Assembly (NCBI RefSeq): GCF_020148005.1
Contig: NZ_JAGXFD010000001.1
Coordinates: 1,854,392 to 1,918,391 of the forward strand
Direction: 5' to 3'
Source of the DNA: Modicisalibacter tunisiensis
Lineage (GTDB): Bacteria; Pseudomonadota; Gammaproteobacteria; Pseudomonadales; Halomonadaceae
DNA: 64,000 nucleotides
The position numbers were made by a program, and so were the translations under genes. Shown here in pieces: positions 7,509 through 16,884 of this stretch (positions are counted from its first letter, which is position 1; every line of letters starts with the position of its first letter). The notes beneath the pieces are model-generated. The model was not told the DNA's origin and searched no databases. It saw only the letters and a program-made list of their open reading frames with translations.

Positions 7509-10500
7509 GCCGTGGCCTCCGTGGCGGCGGGGCGGGCGTCGCCCTGGAACAGCGCGTCGAGCGCCTCGATCAGTTCGCGCGGCGGGCGCTCGGCGTGCAC
7601 GCCGCGGCCGGGGGCGTTGGCGCCGCGCAGGAACACGGTCAGCGAGCCGCCGATGTGGCGGTCGTAGTCGTAGTCCGGCAGGCGCGAGGTGAGCAGGCGA
7701 TGCAGCGCCAGCAGGTAGAGCGCGTACTGCAGGTCGTAGCGCTTGCCGGCGATCGCCACGGCCAGCGCCTCGGGGGTGTAGGCGGCATCGTCCGGGCCCA
7801 GGTGGTTGGACTTCCAGTCGGCGACGTAATAGCGCCCGTCGCGTTCGAACACCAGGTCGATGAAGCCCTTGAGCATGCCGTTGAGCATGTCGCGGTCGGC
7901 GCGCGGGCGCGTCAGCCCGCCCAGGGTGTGGCGGCGCACGGCGTCGTCGAGGGCACGGGTGTCGACGCGGTGGGCGGCGAACCAGAACTCCAGCTCGACC
8001 TGATAGACGTTGAGCGCATCGAGGCGCAGCGTGTCGCCGTCGGGCAGCGGCAACGGCGTGGCCAGCAGCCGGGTCAGCCATTCGTGGAGGGTGGGAACCC
8101 ACGCCGTCCAGCCGCGCACGTTGCAGCGCCGCGCCAGGGTGTCCTCGAGTGCGGCGGGGTTGGCGAGCACCCAGCCGAAGCCCTGCTGGCCGGCCCATTC
8201 CAGCAGGCCGTGCAAGAACGTCCCGGGGCCGGGGCCGCGCGGGAAGCGGTGCAGGCTGGGGGCGGTTTCCGTGGTGGTGGCGCTGTCGCGGGGCTCCTCG
8301 ATCACCTCGATGGCGGTGGCCTCGAGCGGGGTGGCCGGCTCCGGCAGCGGCGCCTGCGGGGCGGCGATCGTGTCGTCGTTCGGGGCGGAGGCGGCCATTT
8401 CGGGGCGGGCGTCGGCGTGCGTCGAGAAGGTCAGCGCCGAGTAGCTGGCGATCCACCAGTGCTCGCGGGCCGCCCGCGCGGGAATCCTCGCCTCGCCGGG
8501 CGTACCGGCGGCATCGTCGAGGGCGATGGCGCGTTCCTCGACGGCCGGGGCCGGCTCCAGCGCGATCGCCTCGCAGTCGCCGCGCAGGGTGGCCAGCGCC
8601 TTGCCGAACGCCTCGGGAGCCAGCTCGGTGCCGCCGGTAAGCAGGTGGCCGACGGCGCTGGCTTCCAGCCCCTTGAGGGGGGCCATGCCTAGCCAGGTGG
8701 CGTGGCGGGCGCGGGTCAGGGCAACGTAAAGCTTGCGCAGGTCCTCGCCCAGGCGCTCGCGGTCGGCGGCGGCCAGGGTGGCCTCGTCGCCCTCCAGGGC
8801 GATGCGCAGTCGGCCGCGGTCATCGTGCCAGCGCAGCGGTGCGTCGTCGGGCTTGAGCGGGCGGTGGCTGCAGATGAAGGGCAGAAACACCAGCGGGTAT
8901 TCCAGGCCCTTGGACTTGTGGATGGTGATCACCTGCACCAGATCGGCGTCGCTCTCCAGGCGCAGGCGGTGGGTGTCGGCGCCACCGGCGTTCGGGTCCG
9001 CACGCGACTCGGCGAGGAAGCGGATCAGCGCGTGCTCGCCGTCGAGTTCCTGGCTGGCGTGCTGAAGGACTTCACCGAGGTGCAGGAGGTCGGTGAGGGC
9101 GCGTTCCCCCTCATGGCCGTGGGCGGCGTCGAGCAGCCGGGCGGGCACGTCGAAGTCGTTCATCAGCCGGCGCAGCAGCGCCAGCACGCCCTGGTCCCGC
9201 CACTGGCGGTGGTAGTCGCGGAACTGCACGACGCGATCTTCCCAGGCCAGCTCGTCCTCGTTGAGGGCATCCAGCTCGGCGAGGCCGAGGCCCAGCGACG
9301 GTGTGGCCAGGGCAGCGCGCAGCGCGGCGTCGTCGTCCGGGTCGGCGCAGGCGCGCAGCCAGCTTTCCAGCTCACCGGCGACGGCGGCGGCGAACACCTG
9401 GTCGCGGTCCGAGAGGTAGACGCTCTTGATGCCGCGGCGGGCCAGCGCGCGGCGGATCGCCCGCGCCTCGCTCAGCCCGTTGACCAGTACCGCCATATCC
9501 CCCGGCCGCAACGGCCGAAGGTCGCCGCCGTCGCCCCCTTCCCTGAACCCGGCGCGGCCGCGCTGTCCCTGCTCGAGCAGCGCGGCCATTCGCGAGGCAC
9601 AGCGCTCGGCCATGCCGAGGCGGTAGGTGGTCCTGGCCAGCGGCTCGTCGGCGTCGAGCTGCCAGAGGGTCAGCGCCGGCTGCGGTTCGCCGTCGACCAC
9701 CAGTCGCTCCTTTCTGCCTTTCGCCTTCACGGGCTGGAAGGGCACCGGGTCTTCGTTTCGGCTGCGGAACAGGAAGGCGCCCGGCGGATGCTGCTCGGCG
9801 ACGTCGAAGCAGCGGTTGACCGCCGCGACCATCGGCGCGCTGGAGCGGTAGTTGGTGCCCAGGGTGACGTGGCGCCCGGCGGTGTCGCGGCGCGCCTGCA
9901 GGTAGGTGTGAATGTCGGCGCCGCGGAAGGCGTAGATCGCCTGCTTGGGGTCGCCGATCAGGAACACGCCGGTCTCGGGGCGGTTCTCGGCGATGCGGTA
10001 GACGCAGTCGAAGATGCGGTACTGCACCGGGTCGGTGTCCTGGAACTCGTCGACCAGCGCGACCGGGAACTGGCGGCGGATCTGTGCGCCCAGCGCCTCG
10101 CAGTTGGCGCCGCGCAGGGCGCGGTCGAGGTGCGTCATCAGCTCGTTGGGGCCCATCTCGGCGCGGCGCTGCTGCTCGCGTTCCAGCCGCTCGCGGCACC
10201 AGTGCGCGGCGTGGGTCAGCAGGTCGGCGCGCGGCTCGGGCAGGGCGGCGAGTTCCGACGGCAGCGCTGCGATGGCGTCGAAGGCCGGATGCGCGGGCGG
10301 GGCATCCTTCCAGATCTCGGCGATGCCCTCGGGCGTCAGGCGTTGCCAGGCGGCGTCGCTGAGCCCCGGCCGGCGGGCGTCGGACTGGCTCCACTCCCTG
10401 AGCGCGGCCAGCCAGTTGCCGCGGTTGCGCGTGTTGAGCTTCTGGGCGTTGAAGGCCTTGCGCTTCTGGCCCTCGTCGAACAGCGCGGCGAGCTCGTCAG

Positions 10501-11257
10501 CCCAGGTCGGCCACGGGGCCTTGAGCTCGGCGAGGCGTTCGCGGATCGCGGTCTCGGTGCGGGCGATGGTCTCGGCGGGCGGGGCGATGCCCTGGGGCAG
10601 CGCCTCGGTCAGCGGCAGCAGGGCGCGCAGGTCGTCGTGCAGGTCCTCGGGCTTCTCCCAGTGGCGGTCGACGACGTCCAGCGCCGCGCCGGGCAGCGGA
10701 TAGTAGAAGCTGCGCCAGTAGTCGCGCACCACCTCGAGCTCCAGCTCGGTCTGGTCGGGCTCCAGGTCGAGCGAGAACAGGCTGCCGCTGTCGAAGGCGT
10801 GCTCGCGCAGCATGCGGTAGCACCAGCTGTGGATGGTCGATACCGCGGCCTCGTCCATCCATTCGGCGGCGAGTTGCAGGCGCCGCGCGCCGGCCGGCCA
10901 GCTCGCCGGGTCGTATTCGTCGCGTAGGGTGATCAGCAGTGGATCGGCGGTGTCGTCGCTTTGGAGGAAAACCTCGGCGGCCTCGACCAGCCGGGCGCGG
11001 ATGCGCTCGCGAAGCTCCTGGGTGGCGGCGTTGGTGAAGGTCACCACCAGGATCTCGGGCGGCGTCAGCGGGCGGTGAAAGGCGGCCGCATCCTCGGCGT
11101 GGCGTGCGCCGAGCACCAGGCGCACGTAGAGCAGCGCGATGGTGAAGGTCTTGCCGGTGCCGGCGCTGGCCTCGATCAGGCGGCTGCCGTGCAGGGGAAA
11201 ACCCAGCGGGTCGAGCTCGGCGGGCGGTGCGGCACCATCAGTCACGGTCGTCGTCAT
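7505..11257 (-). CDS. recB: RecBCD exonuclease subunit RecB (helicase-nuclease)
   Basis: The beta subunit of RecBCD, a 3'-5' SF1A helicase with the complex's only nuclease domain. 1250 aa, family-typical. Walker A EASAGTGKTFT lies near residue 35; LVDEFQDTDP and the IGDPKQAIYAFRGAD block follow; ITIHKSKGLEYP is motif V. The C-terminal PD-(D/E)XK nuclease is visible as GFIDLVFE and VADWKSN (about residue 1145). An acidic and proline-rich linker (about residues 930-990) joins helicase and nuclease. The ATG overlaps the recC stop in ATGA, and its own stop overlaps recD. No ptrA-like protease lies between recC and recB, unlike E. coli. Confidence 0.96.
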   Translation of the reverse strand: MTTTVTDGAAPPAELDPLGFPLHGSRLIEASAGTGKTFTIALLYVRLVLGARHAEDAAAFHRPLTPPEILVVTFTNAATQELRERIRARLVEAAEVFLQSDDTADPLLITLRDEYDPASWPAGARRLQLAAEWMDEAAVSTIHSWCYRMLREHAFDSGSLFSLDLEPDQTELELEVVRDYWRSFYYPLPGAALDVVDRHWEKPEDLHDDLRALLPLTEALPQGIAPPAETIARTETAIRERLAELKAPWPTWADELAALFDEGQKRKAFNAQKLNTRNRGNWLAALREWSQSDARRPGLSDAAWQRLTPEGIAEIWKDAPPAHPAFDAIAALPSELAALPEPRADLLTHAAHWCRERLEREQQRRAEMGPNELMTHLDRALRGANCEALGAQIRRQFPVALVDEFQDTDPVQYRIFDCVYRIAENRPETGVFLIGDPKQAIYAFRGADIHTYLQARRDTAGRHVTLGTNYRSSAPMVAAVNRCFDVAEQHPPGAFLFRSRNEDPVPFQPVKAKGRKERLVVDGEPQPALTLWQLDADEPLARTTYRLGMAERCASRMAALLEQGQRGRAGFREGGDGGDLRPLRPGDMAVLVNGLSEARAIRRALARRGIKSVYLSDRDQVFAAAVAGELESWLRACADPDDDAALRAALATPSLGLGLAELDALNEDELAWEDRVVQFRDYHRQWRDQGVLALLRRLMNDFDVPARLLDAAHGHEGERALTDLLHLGEVLQHASQELDGEHALIRFLAESRADPNAGGADTHRLRLESDADLVQVITIHKSKGLEYPLVFLPFICSHRPLKPDDAPLRWHDDRGRLRIALEGDEATLAAADRERLGEDLRKLYVALTRARHATWLGMAPLKGLEASAVGHLLTGGTELAPEAFGKALATLRGDCEAIALEPAPAVEERAIALDDAAGTPGEARIPARAAREHWWIASYSALTFSTHADARPEMAASAPNDDTIAAPQAPLPEPATPLEATAIEVIEEPRDSATTTETAPSLHRFPRGPGPGTFLHGLLEWAGQQGFGWVLANPAALEDTLARRCNVRGWTAWVPTLHEWLTRLLATPLPLPDGDTLRLDALNVYQVELEFWFAAHRVDTRALDDAVRRHTLGGLTRPRADRDMLNGMLKGFIDLVFERDGRYYVADWKSNHLGPDDAAYTPEALAVAIAGKRYDLQYALYLLALHRLLTSRLPDYDYDRHIGGSLTVFLRGANAPGRGVHAERPPRELIEALDALFQGDARPAATEATA

Positions 11258-14200
11258 CGGGCGTCTCCCTTCACGGCGCGGTACAGCGGCGCCAGCAGGC
11301 GCTCGGTGAGTTCGGTGAAGCGCGTTCCGGGCAGGGGCTCGGCCTCGAACAGCGCGGCGAAGCTGGGCCAGCGGTGGGCCAGGTAGGGGTTGCGGCCGGC
11401 CTCGCCGGCGTTGAAGTCGTCGCCGAGGTAGGCACGGGCGGCTGCCCTGGCGGCGTCGCTGTCGAGCGCGGCCTGCGGCGTGCCCTGCTTGCCCAGCCAG
11501 GCGAAGCCGGTGGTCACGGCGAGCGGCAGCGGCGCGCGCATGCCGGCCTGCCAGGCACGAATCAGCTCGAGCAGGTGCGTGCGGGCGGTGTCGGGATCGA
11601 GCGGTGCCAGGGTGACATGCCCGGCCTTGGAGAGAATCTGCGTGGTCAGCGGCCGGCCGTCGAGATGTCCGGCCAGGTGCGCCACCCAGGGGCGGATCAG
11701 GTGCTGCCAGCGGTACTGGCGGCCCTTGATCAGGCTGCTGCTGGTGAGCAGCAACCGGCAGCGCTCGCCGGCGGCGTCCTCGCGCAGTTCGTCCAGCCAG
11801 TCTTCCAGCAGCGGCACGCCGATCAGCTCGCGTTCGTGATGCACGCGGCGCACGGCGACCGGCTCGTCGACGGCATGGGGCCAGGTGTCGAGGGCCGCCT
11901 CATAGGCCTCGAACAGCGCCTCCATGGGCTCGACGAGGGCGTCGCGCATGCGCTCGCCGAAGGCACCCAGCGCCAGCACGCCCTGGCCAGTGAGGCGATC
12001 GAGGGTGTCGCCGAGCGCGACGACGCGGGACTCGCCGGCGTCCACCGCGCGGCGCTGGGCGCGGATCAACTGATCCTGCAGCTGCCAGTTGGCCAGGCCG
12101 TCGAGGGCGAAGGGCTCGTGGTCGAGCCGGGTGAGGTCGGGCTGCTCGAGGAACACCTTGAGCCGGGTGTGGAAGAACGCCCTGACCGGGTCGCGCAGGA
12201 AGCCGCCGAGCTGATGAAGCGTGAGCGGTAGTTCCTGCTCGAACGCCGGCAACAGGACGTCGCCGAGCGAGTCGGCGCTAACGTCCTCCGTAGCGGCTCG
12301 GGGCTGGCCATGCACCGCGCGCCACTCGTGGGCGAAGGTGAACAGTCGTTGCCGGGCCACGTCGCGCAGGGCCTGCTCGTCGTCGGCCGCGAAGTAGGCG
12401 CGGCTGAACGGCTGCAGCGGATGTTCGGTGGTCAGTTCGGCGAGCAGGCGGCGGCCGCCGGCCGGGGTGTAGGCATCGTCGCCGGGGTCGGCGTCGTGGC
12501 CGACGGCACGCCAGCCGGCGGCGAGATGGTCGCGCAGCTGGCCGACCAGCACCGAGGGTGGCTTCTCGCCGTTGTCGATCACGCTGCGCCCCACCCAGCT
12601 GATGTGCAGGCCATCGCGCGCCGAGAGCAGCGCCTCGAGGAACAGGTAGCGGTCGTCCTCGCGACGCGAGCGGTCGCCGGGACGGTAGTCGCTGCCCATC
12701 AGGTCGAAGTCGAGCGGCGGGTGGCTGCGCGGGTAGTCGCCGTCGTTCATGCCCAGCAGGCAGACCCGCTTGAAGGGGATGGCGCGCATCGGCATCAGCG
12801 TGGCGAAGTTGACCGCGCCGGCCAGGAAGCGCTGCGACAGGGCGTGCTCGTCGATCTGCCCCAGCCAGTGCTCGCGGACGATCGACAGCGGCAGCTCGCG
12901 GGTCAGCCCGGCCTCGTCGGCGCTCTCCTGCCAGGCCTCCAGCGCCAGGTCGAGCTGGGCGATCATCAGGGTGTCGCGGGTGTCCTCGGCGAGGAAGAAG
13001 GCGTCCAGCAGTTCGCGCAGCCGCGTGCCCCAGGTGGCCACCGTGGCGTCCCGCGAGAGGAGGCGCCAGTGGCGCTCCAGGGTCTCGAGCAGGTCGCTCA
13101 GCGCCCCGGCGAGCCGGGCTTCCAGGCCGCCGATGTCGTCGAACGGCTCGATGTCGCGCCACGGGCCGTCGCCGGCGCTGCCCACGCTGTAGCCGAGCAG
13201 CAGCCGGCGCAGACCGAAGCGCCAGGTGTTCTGTTCCAGGCCGTCGGGCAAATCGAGGCTGCGGCGCTGGGCGGCATGCAGCCCCCAGCGGATGCCGGCG
13301 CCCTCGATCCAGCGGCGCAGGGTGGGCAGGCCGTCGTCGTCGATGCCGAAGCGTGCACGCAGCGCCGGCACTTCCAGCAGATCGAGCAGGTCGCTCACCG
13401 ACAGGCGCAGCTCGGGCAGGCGCAACAGCGTCTCCAGGGCGATCAGCAGCGGCAGGCGGTGGCGGTTGCCCTGGTCGGAGAGGGTGTAGGGGATGTGGCG
13501 CGGGTCGTCGCGCTCGAGGCGGCCGAAGACGGCCTGGATGTGCGGCGCGTAGCGATCGATATCCGGCACCATGACGATGACGTCGCGCGGGCGCAGCTCG
13601 GGGTCGGCGCTGAAGGCGGCGAGCAGCTGGTCGTGAAGGATCTCGACCTCGCGCTGCGGGCTGTGGGCGACGTGGAAGACCAGCGAGTCGTCGGCTGCTG
13701 CATTCACCGCCGGCCATCTCTCGCGGGTCTCGGCGAGCGGGCGCAGCGCGCGGATGTCGTCCTGCAGCTGGTTGAGCAGGCGCTGCCCGCCGCGCGAATC
13801 GACGCACGGCTCGAACAGGTCGATGCGCAGTGCCTCGGCGGCGAACAGCGGCGCGTAGGCCTGGGCGTCGTCATGCTCGTCGAGCAGGCGCAGGTAGTCG
13901 CGGCCCTGCTTGCCCCAGGCGGCGAGCAGCGGGTGAGCGTGCAGGTGCAGGTCGGCCTCGCCGTCGCCGTCGCCGAGCACGTCGAGGCGCTCGGGCATGC
14001 CGGGCTTGCGCGACTGGCGGTAGCGGTTGGCGCGCAACAGGTCGCGGTGTTCGATGATGTCCGCCCAGTAGTGCTCGCAGGGGTTGTGAACGCAGAGCAC
14101 CACCTGGCTGACCCGGGCGATCGCCGCCAGCGCCTCCAGCGCCTGCTGGGGCAGCGAGGAGATGCCGAAGACGATGACGCGGCGCGGTAGGCCGGGCGGG

Positions 14201-14928
14201 CGGGCCTCGGGGTCGAGCGTGGCGGCGGCGTCGAGAAAGCGCCGGTGGATCATCGCCCGGCTGGTGTCGAGGCCGTCACCGCCCGCGTGCTCCTGACGGG
14301 CCACGTCATCTCGCAGGGCGCGCCACAGGGCCGGTTGCCAGCGCAGCGATTCGTCCAGCGGGCGCGCCTCGCCGCGGGCGGTGATCAGCACGTCCTCGCC
14401 GCGGCCCCAGGCGTCCAGCCAGTCGGCGCGATAGACCTGATACTGGTCGAACAGGTCGGCGAGGCGCTCGGCGAGCTGGTGGTGCTTGCGCAGGTCGCCG
14501 TCGCCGGCGAGGAACTGCTCGAGCGGGGCGAAGGCGGGGTCTTCCAGCAGCTCCGGCAGCAGGCGCAGTAGCCGCCAGATCAGCCGCGACTTGTCGAACG
14601 GCGAGGTCGCCGGTACCGCCCGCGGGTCGGCCTCGACGTGGGTGAGCACCGCTCGGTAGGCCTGCCACAGGAAGCGCGCCGGCAGCGTCACGTCGAGGGC
14701 GGCGGCGATGCCGCTGCCACCGCGGCCGTCGCCCTCGGGGTCGGCGGCCAGCGCCAGCTTCATCCACTGGCTGATGCCATTGCTCTGCACCAGGATCGTC
14801 TCGTTCTCCAGCGGCGACAGCGGGTGGCGCTTCATCCACTCGATGGCCACGCCGCGCAGGTCTTCCAGGCGGTTGCCGTGGATCACCATGAAACCGGGTT
14901 GCAGGGAGGAGGGCGAGTGAGCGGGCAT
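11254..14928 (-). CDS. recC: RecBCD exonuclease subunit RecC
   Basis: The gamma subunit, an inactivated helicase-like scaffold that reads Chi and splits the strands. 1224 aa. Recognised by the N-terminal IHGNRLEDL (compare YHSNRLDVL in E. coli), NETILVQSNGISQWMKLALA-type segment, VFGISSLP, the VMVPDIDRYAPHIQAVF block and VCLLGMNDGDYPR. The start at 14928 has an AGGAT site; the internal Met at residue 14 is closer to the E. coli start but has no ribosome site. First gene of recCBD, 86 bases downstream of the reductase gene on the same strand. Confidence 0.95.
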   Translation of the reverse strand: MPAHSPSSLQPGFMVIHGNRLEDLRGVAIEWMKRHPLSPLENETILVQSNGISQWMKLALAADPEGDGRGGSGIAAALDVTLPARFLWQAYRAVLTHVEADPRAVPATSPFDKSRLIWRLLRLLPELLEDPAFAPLEQFLAGDGDLRKHHQLAERLADLFDQYQVYRADWLDAWGRGEDVLITARGEARPLDESLRWQPALWRALRDDVARQEHAGGDGLDTSRAMIHRRFLDAAATLDPEARPPGLPRRVIVFGISSLPQQALEALAAIARVSQVVLCVHNPCEHYWADIIEHRDLLRANRYRQSRKPGMPERLDVLGDGDGEADLHLHAHPLLAAWGKQGRDYLRLLDEHDDAQAYAPLFAAEALRIDLFEPCVDSRGGQRLLNQLQDDIRALRPLAETRERWPAVNAAADDSLVFHVAHSPQREVEILHDQLLAAFSADPELRPRDVIVMVPDIDRYAPHIQAVFGRLERDDPRHIPYTLSDQGNRHRLPLLIALETLLRLPELRLSVSDLLDLLEVPALRARFGIDDDGLPTLRRWIEGAGIRWGLHAAQRRSLDLPDGLEQNTWRFGLRRLLLGYSVGSAGDGPWRDIEPFDDIGGLEARLAGALSDLLETLERHWRLLSRDATVATWGTRLRELLDAFFLAEDTRDTLMIAQLDLALEAWQESADEAGLTRELPLSIVREHWLGQIDEHALSQRFLAGAVNFATLMPMRAIPFKRVCLLGMNDGDYPRSHPPLDFDLMGSDYRPGDRSRREDDRYLFLEALLSARDGLHISWVGRSVIDNGEKPPSVLVGQLRDHLAAGWRAVGHDADPGDDAYTPAGGRRLLAELTTEHPLQPFSRAYFAADDEQALRDVARQRLFTFAHEWRAVHGQPRAATEDVSADSLGDVLLPAFEQELPLTLHQLGGFLRDPVRAFFHTRLKVFLEQPDLTRLDHEPFALDGLANWQLQDQLIRAQRRAVDAGESRVVALGDTLDRLTGQGVLALGAFGERMRDALVEPMEALFEAYEAALDTWPHAVDEPVAVRRVHHERELIGVPLLEDWLDELREDAAGERCRLLLTSSSLIKGRQYRWQHLIRPWVAHLAGHLDGRPLTTQILSKAGHVTLAPLDPDTARTHLLELIRAWQAGMRAPLPLAVTTGFAWLGKQGTPQAALDSDAARAAARAYLGDDFNAGEAGRNPYLAHRWPSFAALFEAEPLPGTRFTELTERLLAPLYRAVKGDAR

Positions 14929-15013
14929 GGCGATCCTGCGTGACTGGATAAATGAGCAGGGGGTATGGTGCCCCAGCGAGCGGCGGGAGCAAAGGGGAGG
15001 AGTACCCCGCCGG

Positions 15014-15901
15014 TCAACGCCGTTGCGTCAAAAAGCGCAGCAGGTCCTGCGGCTCGATGCCCAGTGTCGCGAAGGTGTTCGCCCCTTCGCCGACGATGTT
15101 GTCCGTTTCCAGCAGGATCACCTGGTCGCGGGTCAGCGGCGGGCTGGGCAGCACCGCCAGCAGTGCGCTCAGGGCGCGCCACAGGGCGAAGGGCACGGGC
15201 ACCAGCGGCGGGTGCCGGCCCGCGGCGTCCAGCACGGCCTCGACCAGTTCGCGATAGCGGTGGACGCCGCGCCCGCCCAGCTCGAATATCGCGCCGGTGA
15301 TGCCCCGCTCCAGGAGGCGCGCCACGGCCTCGGCGACGTCGTCGACATGCACCGGCTGCAGGCGGGTGTCGCCGCGACCGAACAGCGGCACGAGCGGCAG
15401 CCGGGCGAGCATCCGCAGGCTGCCGGCGAAGGCGTCGTCGGGGCCGAACAGCACACTGGGACGCACCACCACCGCATCGGGAAACGCCTCGCGCACCGCG
15501 CGCTCGCCGCGGGCCCGGGCGCGCACGTAGGCCGAGTCGGAGCGGGTGTCGACGCCGATGCCCGAGACGTGGACGAGGCGGAGGCCGGCGTCGGCGGCCT
15601 GGCGGGCGATCCGGACGGCGGCGTCGACGTGGATCGCCTCGAAACTCAGGCCGCCGCGTTCGACGTAGAGGCTGACGGCGTTGACCGCAGCGTCGGCGCC
15701 CGCGAGGGCCGCGGCCACGTCATCGCCGTTGCGCACGTCGGTACGGCGGAAGATGACCGTGCCCGGGGCGTCGGGCATGGCGACCTCGCCTGCATGACGG
15801 GCGGCGACGATCACGTCGCTGTCCGCGCGGGCGAGGCGTTCGACGAGACGCCGGCCGAGGAAGCCGGTACCGCCGAACACGGTGACTCGCGGGTACGTCA
15901 T
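15014..15901 (-). CDS. NDUFA9-like atypical SDR / NAD(P)-binding reductase
   Basis: A 295-aa extended/atypical short-chain dehydrogenase. The N-terminal TVFGGTGFLGRRLVERL is a GxxGxxG dinucleotide site; VHVSGIGVDTRSDSAYVRARARG contains the variant active-site region (Y followed by R rather than the usual YxxxK), as in the NDUFA9 (complex I 39-kDa) subfamily. VVVRPSVLFGPDDAF and LQPVHVDDVAEAV are typical of the family. Bacterial homologues are often called complex I NDUFA9 subunit family proteins although no complex I is nearby; quinone or sugar-nucleotide roles are unproven. Just upstream of recC, 85 bases apart, same direction. Confidence 0.8.
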   Translation of the reverse strand: MTYPRVTVFGGTGFLGRRLVERLARADSDVIVAARHAGEVAMPDAPGTVIFRRTDVRNGDDVAAALAGADAAVNAVSLYVERGGLSFEAIHVDAAVRIARQAADAGLRLVHVSGIGVDTRSDSAYVRARARGERAVREAFPDAVVVRPSVLFGPDDAFAGSLRMLARLPLVPLFGRGDTRLQPVHVDDVAEAVARLLERGITGAIFELGGRGVHRYRELVEAVLDAAGRHPPLVPVPFALWRALSALLAVLPSPPLTRDQVILLETDNIVGEGANTFATLGIEPQDLLRFLTQRR

Positions 15902-15923
15902 CGTCTGGCCTCCCTGTTGCGGA

Positions 15924-16793
15924 TCACTCTCCCGGGTTGTGCGTCTTCCCGTAGGGTAGTCGGCAGCGGTCGAGCCACCCCGTGACCCGATCGCGGCCGA
16001 ACAACTGGCTACCCAGCCGGTAGAGCAGGTAGAGGAAGCCCAGCGGGAAGAGCATCGTCTGGGTGATGAAGATCATCGTCAGGTCGATGACCTTGTCGGT
16101 GATCGCGTTGAAGCCGTCGACCACGCTCTCCACCGGATTGCCCACCAGGTTGCCGAAACTGTCCTTGAGCCGGTCTCACCAGTTCTCGGCGTCGTCCCGG
16201 CCGCTGATCTGTTCATCGGCGATGGCCGCCAGCCGGGTCTGGGTGGTTTCCAGCTGCTGCATGGTGGCGGTTCTGGGGTCGTCGAGAAAGGCCTGGCCGG
16301 CGAGGCCGCTGGCCAGTGCTACCACGAGCACGGCAAAGCGCAGGAACAGCGCCGCCATGGCCAGCTTGAGCGCAGCCGACTGGCCGATGCGCGTCTTCAG
16401 CGCCACCAGGCCGGCGGCGAGCAGGCAGGCGCCGGTGGCCAGCGCCTTGATCAGGGCGCTGCCGGAAATCGTCAGCAGCAGCTTCTGCAGTGCCAGCGAG
16501 CCGGTGGCGGCGAACATCACCCACGAGAAGCGCTCGATCATGTCGTTGGCCGGGTCGAGTGCCTCACCCGGGGCGATCTGGAACACCTGCAGGTCGACGG
16601 TGGAGGATTGCAGCACCGAGATGGTGGCATTCAGGCCCTTGGCGATGGCGAAGGCGGCGAAGGCCTGGTCCAGCGACTGGTCGAGCGTGGCCCGGGCGAA
16701 CTGCTGGGGCGCCGGGAGCCAGGGCAGCAGGGCGGCGAGCAGCAGCCCGGCGACGACGACGTGGCGTGGCGTCATGGCGTTGCGTGGCGTCAT
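15924..16793 (-). pseudogene. membrane protein gene interrupted by an in-frame TGA
   Basis: One continuous reading frame of 289 codons is broken by a single TGA at 16176-16178. Before it: 205 aa with a signal-like N-terminal hydrophobic segment, two hydrophobic helices (SALIKALATGACLLAAGLVAL and LAMAALFLRFAVLVVALASGLA regions) and a coiled helix (MQQLETTQTRLAAI) ending DDAENW. Directly after the stop the frame continues DRLKDSFGNLV, NPVESVVDGF, then another hydrophobic segment (MIFITQTMLFPLGFLYLLYRL) to 15924. The preserved sense codons around the stop point to a recent nonsense change (from TGG or CGA) rather than two genes. I do not recognise the family; it looks like a transporter-associated or YggT-like membrane protein at best. 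Confidence 0.7.
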
Positions 16794-16884
16794 GAAAAGT
16801 CCCGCGATGAACGGAGGATGCCGGCATTCTCGACGATAGCCGAGCGTCTGTCAGGTTCGGGCGTGCATCGCGGGAAACGTGCGT

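Noticed and set aside
5406-7667. Long plus-strand open frame (753 codons) opposite recD
   Set aside because: It is a shadow of recD in GC-rich DNA: Gly/Ala/Val/His/Gln-rich with no motif, while the minus strand has a full helicase.
8702-10927. Long plus-strand frame (741 codons) opposite recB
   Set aside because: Same reason: antisense to recB, no ribosome site and no recognisable domain.
16176-16178. In-frame TGA read as selenocysteine
   Set aside because: No SECIS-like structure was apparent after the TGA, and no selenoprotein family matches the protein.
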